Positions 43,878-52,753 of a DNA stretch of 64,000 bases are shown piece by piece; the stretch's first letter is position 1, and every line of letters starts with the position of its first letter. A program made the position numbers and the translations under genes. Origin of the DNA: Antiquaquibacter metalliresistens (GTDB taxonomy: Bacteria; Actinomycetota; Actinomycetes; Actinomycetales; Microbacteriaceae); NCBI RefSeq assembly GCF_029211225.1, contig NZ_JARGEM010000002.1:248001-312000 (forward strand), written 5' to 3'. The notes beneath the pieces are model-generated. The model did no database searches, was not told where the DNA came from, and saw nothing but the letters and a program-made list of their open reading frames with translations.

Positions 43878-44278
43878 GCGGCGGGATCGACGTCCGGCTT
43901 CATCCAGAACGGGGAGTAGTGGTAGCCGTCGGGGTCGTCAAACTGGCGCTGGTACATGAAGGGGTAGTCGTCGGTGTCACCGATCCTCCCGCCGGCGGCG
44001 CCGGCGCGCTCGACGAGCTCATCGACCGCCTCGCGGCCGCCGAGATCGAACGAGACCGTGACCTTCGAGGGCGTGTCGGGGCCACCGATCAGCTCCTCGA
44101 CGCCGCCGACGCTCGCGTACATTTCGCGACTGCCGAGCATCACGTACTGCTCAGGCGCGATCGCGAAGCACGACACGTTGTGGTCGGACATGTCCGCGTT
44201 GAGGGTCCAGCCGAGGGCGGTGTAGAAGGCGGTCGCTCGCTCGACGCTCTCGACCGGGCAGGTGATGAAGAGGCTCAT
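43874..44278 (-). CDS. VOC-superfamily (glyoxalase/bleomycin resistance-like) protein
   Basis: 134 residues, two beta-alpha-beta-beta-beta modules: SLFITCPVESVERATAFYTALGW opening and DDYPFMYQRQFDDPDGYHYSPFW closing, with Glu/His positions expected at the metal site. It resembles the PhnB/extradiol-like branch. The substrate is unknown. It is the first gene of an operon with the HxlR regulator. Confidence 0.85.
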   Translation of the reverse strand: MSLFITCPVESVERATAFYTALGWTLNADMSDHNVSCFAIAPEQYVMLGSREMYASVGGVEELIGGPDTPSKVTVSFDLGGREAVDELVERAGAAGGRIGDTDDYPFMYQRQFDDPDGYHYSPFWMKPDVDPAA

Positions 44279-44285
44279 GCGTAAA

Positions 44286-44304
44286 CACTTGCAAAATACA
44301 AGTG
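44286..44304. promoter_or_regulatory. HxlR operator over the VOC-hxlR promoter
   Basis: CACTTG (44286-44291), 7 bp, CAAGTG (44299-44304). On the minus strand the centre contains TATTTT (44298-44293), a good -10 for the VOC gene, so repressor binding would occlude polymerase. ACTTGC/CAAGT palindromes are typical HxlR sites. Confidence 0.65.
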
Positions 44305-44324
44305 ACGCGTCAAGACCCGACCGC

Positions 44325-45095
44325 TCAGCGCGCCATGAACCCGCCGTCGATCGGCAGGTTGACCCCGGTCACCCACGTCGACTCGTCCGAAGCGAGGTAG
44401 AGCACCGCGTACGCGACGTCGATCGGCAGCCCGAGGCGGCGGATGGACTGCGTCGTCGTGTTGACCTTCTCGTACTCCGCGAGGCCGCCGGGGAACGCGT
44501 TGGCGATCCCCTCCACGAGCGGGGTGAGCACCGTGCTCGGGTGCACCGAGTTCACACGGATGTTGTACTGGCCGTAGACGGCGGCATCCTGCTTGGTCTG
44601 CATCGTGACGGCGCCCTTGGCGACGTGGTAGGCCGTGAACTCGTCGTTGCCGGTGAGCCCGTAGATCGAGCTGAAGTTCACGATCGAACCCGAGCGCTGC
44701 GCGATCATGTATGGCAGCGCGTGCTTGGTGGAGAAGAACACACCCTTGACGTCGACGGCGAACAGGGCATCCCACTCCCCCTCGGAGAGCTCGTGGGTGG
44801 GCTTGTCGACGCCGATGATGCCGGCGCAGTTCACCAGCACGTCGATCGTGCCGTGCTCGGCGCCGACCGCGGCGTAGACGCGCGCGACATCCTCCTCGTC
44901 GGCGACGTTCATGGCGTGGAACTGCGCGCCCCCGCCCGCGGCACGGATGCCATCGACGACACCCTGCCCCAGTTCGGCGTTGAGGTCGGTCGCGATGACG
45001 GTCGCGCCCTCGGCGGCGAACAGTTCGGCGGTCGCCGCGCCCATGCCGGATGCGGCGCCGGTGATGACGGCAATCTTGCCGGTGAGTCGGTTCAC
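44325..45095 (-). CDS. Short-chain dehydrogenase/reductase, predicted (cyclic) alcohol dehydrogenase
   Basis: 256 residues, classical SDR. The NAD loop is TGAASGMG (12-19), NCAG (89-92) replaces the usual NNAG, and the catalytic Ser142/143, Tyr156 and Lys160 are present (FSSIYG, AYHVAK). A preference for NAD is suggested by Asp37 after the second strand (ATDLNAE). Secondary-alcohol and hydroxysteroid dehydrogenases are the nearest remembered group. It is last in the esterase-BVMO-SDR series, so it could oxidise a cyclic alcohol to the ketone used by the monooxygenase. Confidence 0.88.
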   Translation of the reverse strand: MNRLTGKIAVITGAASGMGAATAELFAAEGATVIATDLNAELGQGVVDGIRAAGGGAQFHAMNVADEEDVARVYAAVGAEHGTIDVLVNCAGIIGVDKPTHELSEGEWDALFAVDVKGVFFSTKHALPYMIAQRSGSIVNFSSIYGLTGNDEFTAYHVAKGAVTMQTKQDAAVYGQYNIRVNSVHPSTVLTPLVEGIANAFPGGLAEYEKVNTTTQSIRRLGLPIDVAYAVLYLASDESTWVTGVNLPIDGGFMAR

Positions 45096-45125
45096 GAGTG
45101 TCTCCTGAGGTTGGAATCGAGTGGA

Positions 45126-45162
45126 GCGGGGCGCCCGCCGTGTGCTGAAGCGAGCGCCCCGC
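45126..45162. terminator. Hairpin between BVMO and SDR genes
   Basis: GCGGGGCGC (45126-45134) pairs with GCGCCCCGC (45154-45162), 9 bp with a 19-nt loop, 11 bp after the BVMO stop on the minus strand. There is no U-tract. It may reduce rather than end transcription into the SDR gene. Confidence 0.45.
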
Positions 45163-45172
45163 GGATGGGTGA

Positions 45173-46774
45173 TCAGGCGCGGAAGCTCGCGTACTCCGCT
45201 TCCTCGGCCTCACGGCAGAACTGCTGGTAGACCTGGCCGCCGCCCATGTACACCTGGAACTCGTGCGGCTTGCCCGGCACGTTCTGGCCGAAGAACCACG
45301 CGTTCGCCTTCTGGCCCTCCGAGTACATGACCGTCGCCTTGCCCGCACGGTCGACCTCGGCGGCCCACCACTCCTCGGACTCCGGTGTGGCCTCGAGCCG
45401 CTCGATGCCGTTCCTCGTCGCGTAGTCGATGGCCCGGGCCATCCACTGCGCGCCGAGCTGGATCGGCACGGGCAGGTTGGAGTACGGGGTCTGCGGGCCG
45501 AGCGACAGCAGCAGGTTCGGGAAGCCGTGCATCGAGATGCCGAGGTTCGACCGGATGCCGTTCTTCCACTTGTCGCGCAGCACCTGACCGCCGCGCCCGA
45601 TGATGTCGATGTTGGTCAGCGTGCCGGTCATCGCGTCGAAGCCGGTCGCGCAGATCAGCACGTCGAGCTCGTACTCGGTGTCGCCGACCTTCACGCCCTT
45701 GGCGGTGATCTCGGTGATCGGGCTGCTCTTGACGTCGACGAGCTTCACCTGAGGCAGGTTGAACGCGGCGTAGTAACCGAAACCGGTGGGCACGCGCTTG
45801 CCGTTGAAGGAGTATCCGCGAGGCGACAGGAGTTCCGCCGTGGCCGGGTCCTTCACGATCTCGCGAATCTTGCTCCGGATGAACTCCGAGGCGAGCTCGC
45901 TCGACTCGTGGTTGGTGGCGAGGTCGTTGAAGCACTCGTTGGCGAAGTGGAAGCCGCCCTCGTTCCACTTGCCCTCGAAGATGCGGCGGCGCTCGTCGGC
46001 ATCCACCTCGAGGGCGCTGTACTGGGCCGGCACCATGTCCACGCCGAACGGGTGGTTCGCGGCGCGCTCCCAGATCTCGTCGTAGGTGGCGCGCACGTGC
46101 GCGAGCTGCTCCGGCGTGACCTTGTCGTTGTTGGTCTCGACGATGAAGTTCGGCTCACGCTGGAACACGACGAGCTCACCGCACTCGGGCGCGATCGTGG
46201 GAAGGATCTGGATGCCGGAAGCCCCGAGGCCGATGAGGCCCACCCGCTTGCCCTTGAGGTCCACACCCTCGCGCGGCCAGCGCGCGGCGTGCACGAGCGT
46301 GCCCTCGAAGCTCTCGAGTCCCGGGATCGCCGGCCAGATCGGCTGGGAGAGCACGCCCATCCCAGAGATCAGGTACTTGGTCGTGATCGTGCCGCCGCCC
46401 TCGATGTGCAGCGTCCAGAAATTGCCGGGCTCGTCGTACACCGCCGACTCGATGTAGGTGTTCAGACGGATGTCCTTGCGCAGGTCGAGGCGGTCGGCCA
46501 CGAAGTTGAGGTAGGCGAGCACCTCCTTGCCCGAGGGGTAGCGCTCGGTCCAGACCCATTCCTCGCGCACCTCCTTGGAGAACGAGAACGAGTAGTAGCT
46601 GAACTCGCTGTCGGTGCGCACACCGGGGTAGTTGTTGATCCACCAGGTGCCGCCGATTCCGTCGGCCCCGTCGACGACGAGGGTGCGCTGCCCCTTCTCA
46701 CGCAAGTGGTGCAGGATGGCGAGCCCGGAGAATCCGGCCCCGATGACGACGCTGTCGTAGTCGGTTGCGGTCAT
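45173..46774 (-). CDS. Baeyer-Villiger monooxygenase (class B flavin monooxygenase)
   Basis: 533 residues. FAD loop GAGFSG (12-17), NADPH loop GLGASG (182-187), and the Baeyer-Villiger fingerprint FxGxxxHxxxW(P/D) as FEGTLVHAARWP (156-167). GIGGTWWINNYPGVRTDSE is also typical. It inserts oxygen next to a ketone with NADPH and O2 to give an ester or lactone. AAAGGAAAG precedes the ATG at 46774. The gene follows the esterase by 70 bp, the classic arrangement for lactone formation then hydrolysis. Size and motifs resemble cyclohexanone/phenylacetone monooxygenases; substrate is inferred. Confidence 0.93.
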   Translation of the reverse strand: MTATDYDSVVIGAGFSGLAILHHLREKGQRTLVVDGADGIGGTWWINNYPGVRTDSEFSYYSFSFSKEVREEWVWTERYPSGKEVLAYLNFVADRLDLRKDIRLNTYIESAVYDEPGNFWTLHIEGGGTITTKYLISGMGVLSQPIWPAIPGLESFEGTLVHAARWPREGVDLKGKRVGLIGLGASGIQILPTIAPECGELVVFQREPNFIVETNNDKVTPEQLAHVRATYDEIWERAANHPFGVDMVPAQYSALEVDADERRRIFEGKWNEGGFHFANECFNDLATNHESSELASEFIRSKIREIVKDPATAELLSPRGYSFNGKRVPTGFGYYAAFNLPQVKLVDVKSSPITEITAKGVKVGDTEYELDVLICATGFDAMTGTLTNIDIIGRGGQVLRDKWKNGIRSNLGISMHGFPNLLLSLGPQTPYSNLPVPIQLGAQWMARAIDYATRNGIERLEATPESEEWWAAEVDRAGKATVMYSEGQKANAWFFGQNVPGKPHEFQVYMGGGQVYQQFCREAEEAEYASFRA

Positions 46775-46844
46775 GCTGTCTTTCCTTTCATGGGGATGTC
46801 CCGTGGTCACCGCCGCGCTGGGGCAGCGGTGCGAGCGTGCGTGA

Positions 46845-47771
46845 TCAGTGCTGCTGCGCGGCGCGTCCCGCGCGATACCAGTCGGCGATGCGCGCGATCT
46901 CCTCGTCGGCGCGCGGGTGACGGCCCGCGAGGAACGGGAACACGTGCTGCATCCCCTCGCCGATCGAGAAGGTCACATCGACCCCGGCGTCGAGGGCGAG
47001 CTGGTTGAGCCGCACGCTGTCGCTGAAGAGCGACTCGATGTCGCCCGCCGCGATGTAGAGCCGCGGAAAGCCGGTGAAGTCCTGATAGAGCGGGTTGGCC
47101 ATGGGGTCGGTGGGGCTCGTCGCGCCCAGGATGTACCGGTCGATGTTGCCCTGCAGCCCCTCCCTCGTGATGAGGAAGTCGGTCGCGTCGTTGGTCTCGA
47201 TGGTGACGCCGTCGTTCTCCATGTTGAGCCAGGGCGACATCGTGATGACCTGCAGCGGCAGGGGCAGCCCCTGGTTGCGGGCCTCGAACACCATGCTGAT
47301 CGCGAGGTTGCCGCCGGCGCTGTCACCGATCGGCGTCAGATCCTCGGGACGGTGCCCCGCGGCGAGCAGCGCGCGGTAGACGGCGATCCCGTCATCGATC
47401 TGCGCCGGGAACTTGAAGTCCGGCGCGAGCCGGAAGTCGAGCACGAACGCGCTGACGCCGAGGGCCTTCGCGATGTGGCCGGCGAGCTTGCGGTGGCTCG
47501 CGGACGAGCCGAGGGCGAATCCACCGCCGTGCATGAAGATCAGCACCTGGCTGCGATCGCAGCCGATCGGCGTCACCAGGATGCCGGGCACACCACCGAT
47601 CTCGGTGTGCTGATAGGTGACGTTCTCCGGCTCGGCGGTTGCGCGCTGCCAGTCGTCGAAGATGAGCCGCAGCAGCTCGGTCGAGAGCGGGGCATCGCCC
47701 AGCAGGGCCAGCTGGTCGATCCAGTGTGCGTAGATCTCCCCGAGCAGATCGGTGGGGGTCGGCGTCGACAT
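46845..47771 (-). CDS. Alpha/beta hydrolase of the hormone-sensitive lipase family, predicted lactone/ester hydrolase
   Basis: 308 residues. The oxyanion motif HGGG is at 81-84, the nucleophile elbow GDSAGG at 149-154 (Ser151), and the Asp and His of the triad lie near GDIESLFSD and GMQHVFPF. This is HSL family IV, as in ChnC-type caprolactone hydrolases. GAGGAG precedes the ATG at 47771. As first gene of the minus-strand operon it would open the lactone made by the monooxygenase. Confidence 0.9.
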   Translation of the reverse strand: MSTPTPTDLLGEIYAHWIDQLALLGDAPLSTELLRLIFDDWQRATAEPENVTYQHTEIGGVPGILVTPIGCDRSQVLIFMHGGGFALGSSASHRKLAGHIAKALGVSAFVLDFRLAPDFKFPAQIDDGIAVYRALLAAGHRPEDLTPIGDSAGGNLAISMVFEARNQGLPLPLQVITMSPWLNMENDGVTIETNDATDFLITREGLQGNIDRYILGATSPTDPMANPLYQDFTGFPRLYIAAGDIESLFSDSVRLNQLALDAGVDVTFSIGEGMQHVFPFLAGRHPRADEEIARIADWYRAGRAAQQH

Positions 47772-48183
47772 GGTGTAGCTCCTCGTGGCTACTCGGTCCC
47801 GACGCAGCACTGCGACGGGACGGTTGAGACGGTGGTGGATGGCTCCACGGCACAAGGTTGCATCGTCGATCGGGGCCGAAGAAGGGCCGTCTCAATATGA
47901 GTCACCGGGTTCGCAACGTGACTCAGTCGCCCCGATCGAGGGCTGCGAGTATGAGGCTCTCCCAGGGGTTCCGCCCCGGGTCGGATCCCCTTCCGAGGGG
48001 ACTCGCATGCTCCATCAACACGATGAATCGCCGGTCTCCGGCCCCGTCAAAGCAGACGAGGCAGGTCGAAGAGGACAGCACGGCAGGGGACCACGAATCC
48101 CTCGCCCGATGTGACCGGTGAGCCGTCCGGGCGATCGCGCCCCGCGCGACGCCCACCTCCATTCACTAAGAGAGAGAGTTCAC
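47772..48183. promoter_or_regulatory. 412-bp divergent control region between esterase-BVMO operon and ABC importer operon
   Basis: I see no convincing gene here. It holds CTCAATATGAG (47891-47901), overlapped by GAGTCAC (47899-47905) and its inverted copy GTGACTC (47918-47924), likely regulator sites. Small GC hairpins follow in the plus-strand leader, for example CCCCT-TCCG-AGGGG (47987-48000). The leader of the binding-protein gene ends with a purine-rich AAGAGAGAGAG ribosome-binding site. Confidence 0.55.
47891..47901. promoter_or_regulatory. CTCAATATGAG site, predicted target of the Fis-type regulator
   Basis: A near-perfect palindrome (CTCA-ATA-TGAG) preceded by CGT. A closely similar CGTCTCAAATTGAG occurs upstream of the Fis-type regulator (55602-55612). 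Confidence 0.5.
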
Positions 48184-49332
48184 ATGTACTCAAAGACCAG
48201 GATCTCGCTCGTGGCGCTCGCCGCCGCGGGTGCGCTGGCGCTCGCGGCGTGTTCGACCGGCGCCGGAGACGGCGGTTCGGGCGGATCGACCGCACCCGTC
48301 AACGAGGTCGGCATCTCGGGTGTCCAGGGCGACATCCTCGACATCTCGGAGTTCTGCGGCGACCAGCCGATCAAGGTCGCGTTCGCCGACGGCTTCGGAG
48401 GCAACTCGTGGCGCAAGACCACCCGCGCCATCTTCGAGGCCGAGGCCGCGAAGTGCGAGAACATCACCGACATCATCTACACCGACGCGCAGGCCGACAC
48501 CCAGAAGGCCATCTCCGACATCAACTCCCTCGTCGCACAGGGCGTCAACGTCATCGTGTCGTTCACGGATGGCGGTGAGGCGCTGCTGCCGACGATCCGC
48601 AAGGCGACCGAGGCCGGCGTGAAGTTCGTTCCGATCATCGCGTGCCCGGGAGGCGAACCCGGCGTGGACTACGTCGACTGCGTCTCGGAGAACGTCGATA
48701 CCTACGGCTACGGACTCGCGCTCTGGACCATCGACCAGATGGGCGGCAAGGGCAACCTCCTCATGACGGGCGGCCAGGCCGGCAACCCGTACTCGCAGGC
48801 GGTCTACGACGGCGTGAAGCGTGCCGTCGCGGAGAACCCGGACATCGTGTTCCTCAACGAGCAGCTCGGCGACACCTTCGTCGACACCGGCTGGGAGCCG
48901 GGCAAGACGAAGCAGGTCATGGCCGGTCTCATCACGCAGTTCGGCCAGATCGACGGCATCGTCGCGGACTACGGCGGAGGCTCCGTCGGCGGCATCGAGG
49001 CCTTCGTCGACGCCGGCAAGCCACTGCCCGTGTGGTCCGCGAACGACTCCAACCAGTTCGCGTGCCTCTGGTACCAGTACAAGGACAGCCAGCCCACCTT
49101 CCAGATCGCCACGATGTCGTCCCGCAACTGGGTCGCCATCCCGGCACTGCACAAGGGTCTGGCCGCGTTCAACGGCCTGCCCAACTCTGAGCCGTCCATC
49201 TTCAACCTCGAGATCATCGAGGACTCCACGAACCCCGACATGATGCCGGTGTGCGAGGAGGACCTCCCGAACGACGCGATCAACTCCTCCGGGTTGAGCG
49301 TCGAGCAGCTGAAGGCGCTCTTCAACGAGTAG
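48184..49332 (+). CDS. ABC transporter substrate-binding lipoprotein (ribose-type, periplasmic-binding 4 fold)
   Basis: 382 residues. Lipobox LAAC (Cys23), a Gly/Ser linker, then a type-I periplasmic binding fold: IKVAFADGFGGNSWRKTTRAIFEAEA, TDAQADTQKAISDINSLVAQGVNVIV. Three or more cysteines in the mature domain (FCGD, AKCEN, IACPGG, VDCVS) could form disulfides. It is first in an operon with an SDR and RbsA/RbsC-like components. The position opposite BVMO and esterase suggests it captures the alicyclic substrate or a glycoside of it rather than a pentose; this is inference. Confidence 0.88.
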   Translation: MYSKTRISLVALAAAGALALAACSTGAGDGGSGGSTAPVNEVGISGVQGDILDISEFCGDQPIKVAFADGFGGNSWRKTTRAIFEAEAAKCENITDIIYTDAQADTQKAISDINSLVAQGVNVIVSFTDGGEALLPTIRKATEAGVKFVPIIACPGGEPGVDYVDCVSENVDTYGYGLALWTIDQMGGKGNLLMTGGQAGNPYSQAVYDGVKRAVAENPDIVFLNEQLGDTFVDTGWEPGKTKQVMAGLITQFGQIDGIVADYGGGSVGGIEAFVDAGKPLPVWSANDSNQFACLWYQYKDSQPTFQIATMSSRNWVAIPALHKGLAAFNGLPNSEPSIFNLEIIEDSTNPDMMPVCEEDLPNDAINSSGLSVEQLKALFNE

Positions 49333-49348
49333 CCGACGGCTCTACCAC

Positions 49349-49384
49349 GTGGTGCCGGGCGGCCTCCCAGCCGCCCGGCACCAC
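49349..49384 (+). terminator. 15-bp hairpin after the substrate-binding protein gene
   Basis: GTGGTGCCGGGCGGC (49349-49363) and GCCGCCCGGCACCAC (49370-49384) pair perfectly around CTCCCA, 16 bp after the stop. It probably acts as a partial terminator or 3' stabiliser that keeps binding-protein mRNA in excess. Confidence 0.75.
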
Positions 49385-49467
49385 CGGACGCCACTTCCCA
49401 TCTCATCAACACCTTCGACGACGAAGTGACCCGGTCACCCGTCGCGATCACGGAACCGGAGCACCAC

Positions 49468-50187
49468 ATGAACCGACTGCAGGACAAGATCGCCATCGTC
49501 ACCGGCGCCGGCCGCGGCATCGGGCGCTCGATCGCCGAGCTGTTCGCCGCCCAGGGCGCAACCGTCATCGCCACCAGCCAGCACCCGCACAGCGACTTCG
49601 CCCCGGGCATCGAGTTCCATCAGCAGGATGTCGCGGACGCCGCGGGCTGGGACACGCTCGTCGCCGGCGTGATCGATCGGCACGGTCGAGTCGACGTGCT
49701 CGTGAACAACGCCGGGATCATCGCCTACGAGACGCTCGACGTCTTGACCATGGAGGACTGGAACCGGGTCATCGCGGTCAATCAGACCGGCGTCTGGCTC
49801 GGAATGCGCGCGGTCATGCCCTCGATGCTCGCCCACGGCAACGGTTCGATCATCAACGTCTCCTCGATCTGGGGCAACGCCGCCGTCGCCGGCGCGCACG
49901 CCTATCACGCCACCAAGGGCGCCGTGCGCAACATGTCCAAGAACGCGGCGATCACCTACGCGACGCAAGGCGTTCGCGTGAACTCCATCCATCCCGGCTT
50001 CATCGCCACTCCCCTGACCGATGCGCAGGCCCCCGAGGTCAACGAGTTCGTGGTCGGGATGACCCCGATGGGTCGCGCCGGGCGACCGGAGGAGATCGCC
50101 CACGGCGCAGTGTTCCTCGCCAGCGACGAGTCCAGCTTCGTGACCGGAGCGGAACTCGTCATCGACGGCGGATACCTCGCCCAGTAG
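49468..50187 (+). CDS. Short-chain dehydrogenase/reductase inside the ABC importer operon
   Basis: 239 residues from the ATG at 49468 (ACCGGAG upstream). NAD loop TGAGRGIG (12-19), NNAG, the Ser in NVSSIWG, and YHATK supply the SDR catalytic set. The residue after the second strand is Ser (ATSQHP) instead of Asp, so NADP is possible. It is a second, distinct alcohol dehydrogenase of the region, located between the binding protein and the transporter, which suggests its substrate is the imported compound. Confidence 0.88.
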   Translation: MNRLQDKIAIVTGAGRGIGRSIAELFAAQGATVIATSQHPHSDFAPGIEFHQQDVADAAGWDTLVAGVIDRHGRVDVLVNNAGIIAYETLDVLTMEDWNRVIAVNQTGVWLGMRAVMPSMLAHGNGSIINVSSIWGNAAVAGAHAYHATKGAVRNMSKNAAITYATQGVRVNSIHPGFIATPLTDAQAPEVNEFVVGMTPMGRAGRPEEIAHGAVFLASDESSFVTGAELVIDGGYLAQ

Positions 50188-50209
50188 CCAATCCGACAAA
50201 GGATCCCCA

Positions 50210-52753
50210 GTGAGCAAGAACAGCACCGCGTCGACCGCCGCCGTCGACATCGCACCCGCGCCCTCGCCAGGCCTGGAGCCTGGCACCACGGCTCTCCGAC
50301 TCGTGGGGATCGAGAAGTCGTTCCCTGGCGTCAGGGCGCTCAGGAACGTCGACCTCGAAGTGCTCGCCGGAGAGGTGCACGCCCTCGTCGGCGAGAACGG
50401 GGCCGGGAAGTCGACCCTCATGGCCGTCGCGTCGGGGGCACTCGCTCCCGACGCCGGTCGCATCGAGATCGTCGGGTCGACCCTGACCACCGCGTCGCCC
50501 GACGAGGCCCGCGAGCTCGGTCTCGGCATCGTGCGCCAGGATCCCGCCCTGCTTCCGGATCTCACGGTCGCGGAGAACCTCGCGATCGGAACGGGCCAGA
50601 CCGGCAGGGGCGACCTGCGGCGAGCGCCGAGCTGGGTGCAGGAGCACCTCGATCCGTGGCAGATGGGCATCGATGCTCGCGCCCGGGTCTCCGACCTCTC
50701 CGTCGAACAGCGCTTCATCGTGGAGATCGTGAAGGCCCTCGCGCTCAAGCCTCGGGTGCTGATCCTCGATGAACCGACCGAGCACCTGAACGGGGACGAG
50801 GTGCAGCGCCTGTTCCGGCGCGTGCGCGAGTTGACCGCACGCGCGACGGCGGTCATCTACATCTCCCACCGCATCCCCGAGGTCAAGGAGATCGCCGACC
50901 GCATCACGGTGCTGCGCGATGGCGAGGTGCGCGGCACCTTCGAGGCGTCCGAGGTGAGCGAGTCGAAGATCATCGAGCTCGTCATCGGACGCGCTCTGGA
51001 CACCGTCTTCCCGCCGAAGGGTGCGTCGGTCGACGGCGTCGCGAGCGCGGACGTGCTCCAGGTCACCGGACTCAGCGGGCGCCACTTCCACGACATCGAC
51101 CTCACGGTGCGCGCCGGAGAGATTGTCGGACTCGCCGGCGTGCAGGGCAACGGCCAGGCCGAGTTGATCCGCGCGCTCGCCGGTCTCGAACCCGCGAGCG
51201 GATCGGTGCGGATCTCGGGTCGCGAGGTGCGCACCTCGAGCAACGCCGCGGCATCCCGGGCCGGCGTCGTCTACGTGCCCTCCGACCGGCACGGCGAGGG
51301 CGTGTTCCTGCCGCTCAGTGTCGGCGAGAACATCGTCATGAAGACGCTGCGCAAGGTCTCGCGCTGGGGGCTCATCCGGGAGTCCCGCATCAACGAGACC
51401 GCGCGCGAACAGATCGAGAACCTGTCGATCAAGACACCGTCGTCGCGAACGGCGGTGGGCTCGCTCTCGGGCGGCAACCAGCAGAAGGTGGTGCTCGCGC
51501 GCACCCTGCTCGCCGAGCCGACGGTGCTGCTCGCCGAGGAGCCGACGCAGGGCGTCGACGCCGGCGCGCGCGTCGACATCTACCGCATCCTGCGCGGCGC
51601 GGCCGACGCTGGCGCCGCCGTCGTGATGCTGTCCTCGGACGGCGTCGAGCTCGAGGGGCTGTGCGACCGGGTGCTCATCATGTCGCGCGGCAGCGTGGTC
51701 GCCGAGGTCGACGGTGAGGATGTGACGGAGGCCGAGATCGCTCGCGCCGCCCTGACGTCGACCTCCGTGCGCAAACGCGCGGAAACGGCATCCCGCTCCG
51801 GCAGGTTCCGCAACTGGTTGCGCGGGGACCACTCGCCGGCCGCCGTGCTGGGCCTCATCGTCGTCGCGCTGAGCCTGATGGTCGGCTCGACGAACACGGC
51901 CTACTTCTCGCCCTTCAACCTCAACAACCTGCTGTTCACCGCCTCGCTGATGATCCTCATCGGCTGCGCGCAGCAGGTGGTGGTGCTCGGCTCCGGGTTC
52001 GACCTCTCGGTCGGGCCGCTACTGAGCCTGCTGGTCGTGATCGCGTCGTTCTTCGTGATCGACGGCGGCAACATCCTCATCGGGATCGGCCTGATGATCG
52101 TCGCCGCGCTGCTCGTCGGGTTCGTCAACGGCTTCCTGGTGACCCGCTTCGGACTCAATCCCGTCGTGGTCACGCTCGCGATCGCACTGGCGCTGCAGGG
52201 CACCCTGTTCACCCTGCGCGGGACGCCCGGTGGCATCATCACCCCGGAGGTCACCGACCTCGTCTTCGCGAAGATCGGCTTCATGCCGATCATCACGATC
52301 ATCGCGGTCGCCATCGCGCTGGGCCTCGAGTGGGCGCTGCGCCGCAGCCGCTGGGGCGTGGAGCTGCGCGCCGTCGGTTCGCGCAAGGATGCGGCGGAGC
52401 GACTGGGCATCCGCTCGGGTCGCGTGCAGCTGTTCTCCTACGTCGTCACCTCGCTGCTCGTGATGCCGACGGCCGTCGTGCTCATGTCGCAGATCGGCAT
52501 CGGGGATGGCCGCCCCGGCCTCTCCTTCACCCTCACCTCGGTGACCGTGGTGGTGCTCGCCGGGGCGAGCATCTTCGGCGGCCGGGGTTCGTTCATCGCC
52601 ATCATCGCGGCCGGACTCCTCGTGGCTCAGGTGCTCAGTGTGCCCACGTTCCTCGGGCTGTCCGGTGCCTGGGGCTATTGGCTTCCGGGCGTCATCACGG
52701 TCGGTGCGGCCGTGCTCTACGCGCAGCTGCGCAGGATCAGGAGGAGCTCATGA
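50210..52753 (+). CDS. Fused ribose-type ABC ATPase (two nucleotide-binding domains) and permease
   Basis: 847 residues from the GTG at 50210 (AAAGGA 7 nt upstream). First NBD: Walker A GENGAGKS (~62-69), signature degenerated to DLSVEQ, Walker B VLILDEPTEHL. Second NBD: degenerate Walker A GVQGNGQAEL, intact SLSGGNQQKV (~417), VLLAEEPTQGVD. From about residue 540 an RbsC-like permease follows (GLIVVALSLMVGSTN, VVVLGSGFDLSVGP, VAGASIFGGRG-type segment). RbsA and RbsC are normally separate genes. The reading frame is continuous with no sign of frameshift, so the fusion appears genuine. It pairs with the permease encoded next. Confidence 0.92.
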   Translation: MSKNSTASTAAVDIAPAPSPGLEPGTTALRLVGIEKSFPGVRALRNVDLEVLAGEVHALVGENGAGKSTLMAVASGALAPDAGRIEIVGSTLTTASPDEARELGLGIVRQDPALLPDLTVAENLAIGTGQTGRGDLRRAPSWVQEHLDPWQMGIDARARVSDLSVEQRFIVEIVKALALKPRVLILDEPTEHLNGDEVQRLFRRVRELTARATAVIYISHRIPEVKEIADRITVLRDGEVRGTFEASEVSESKIIELVIGRALDTVFPPKGASVDGVASADVLQVTGLSGRHFHDIDLTVRAGEIVGLAGVQGNGQAELIRALAGLEPASGSVRISGREVRTSSNAAASRAGVVYVPSDRHGEGVFLPLSVGENIVMKTLRKVSRWGLIRESRINETAREQIENLSIKTPSSRTAVGSLSGGNQQKVVLARTLLAEPTVLLAEEPTQGVDAGARVDIYRILRGAADAGAAVVMLSSDGVELEGLCDRVLIMSRGSVVAEVDGEDVTEAEIARAALTSTSVRKRAETASRSGRFRNWLRGDHSPAAVLGLIVVALSLMVGSTNTAYFSPFNLNNLLFTASLMILIGCAQQVVVLGSGFDLSVGPLLSLLVVIASFFVIDGGNILIGIGLMIVAALLVGFVNGFLVTRFGLNPVVVTLAIALALQGTLFTLRGTPGGIITPEVTDLVFAKIGFMPIITIIAVAIALGLEWALRRSRWGVELRAVGSRKDAAERLGIRSGRVQLFSYVVTSLLVMPTAVVLMSQIGIGDGRPGLSFTLTSVTVVVLAGASIFGGRGSFIAIIAAGLLVAQVLSVPTFLGLSGAWGYWLPGVITVGAAVLYAQLRRIRRSS

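Noticed and set aside
45096-45172. Intrinsic terminator ending the BVMO operon
   Set aside because: The hairpin lacks a U-tract and the SDR gene downstream has no clear promoter of its own, so it is listed only as a possible attenuator.
47772-48183. Sigma-54 -24/-12 promoter expected from the Fis/AAA regulator
   Set aside because: No TGGCAC-N5-TTGC-like element was found, and the regulator lacks GAFTGA.
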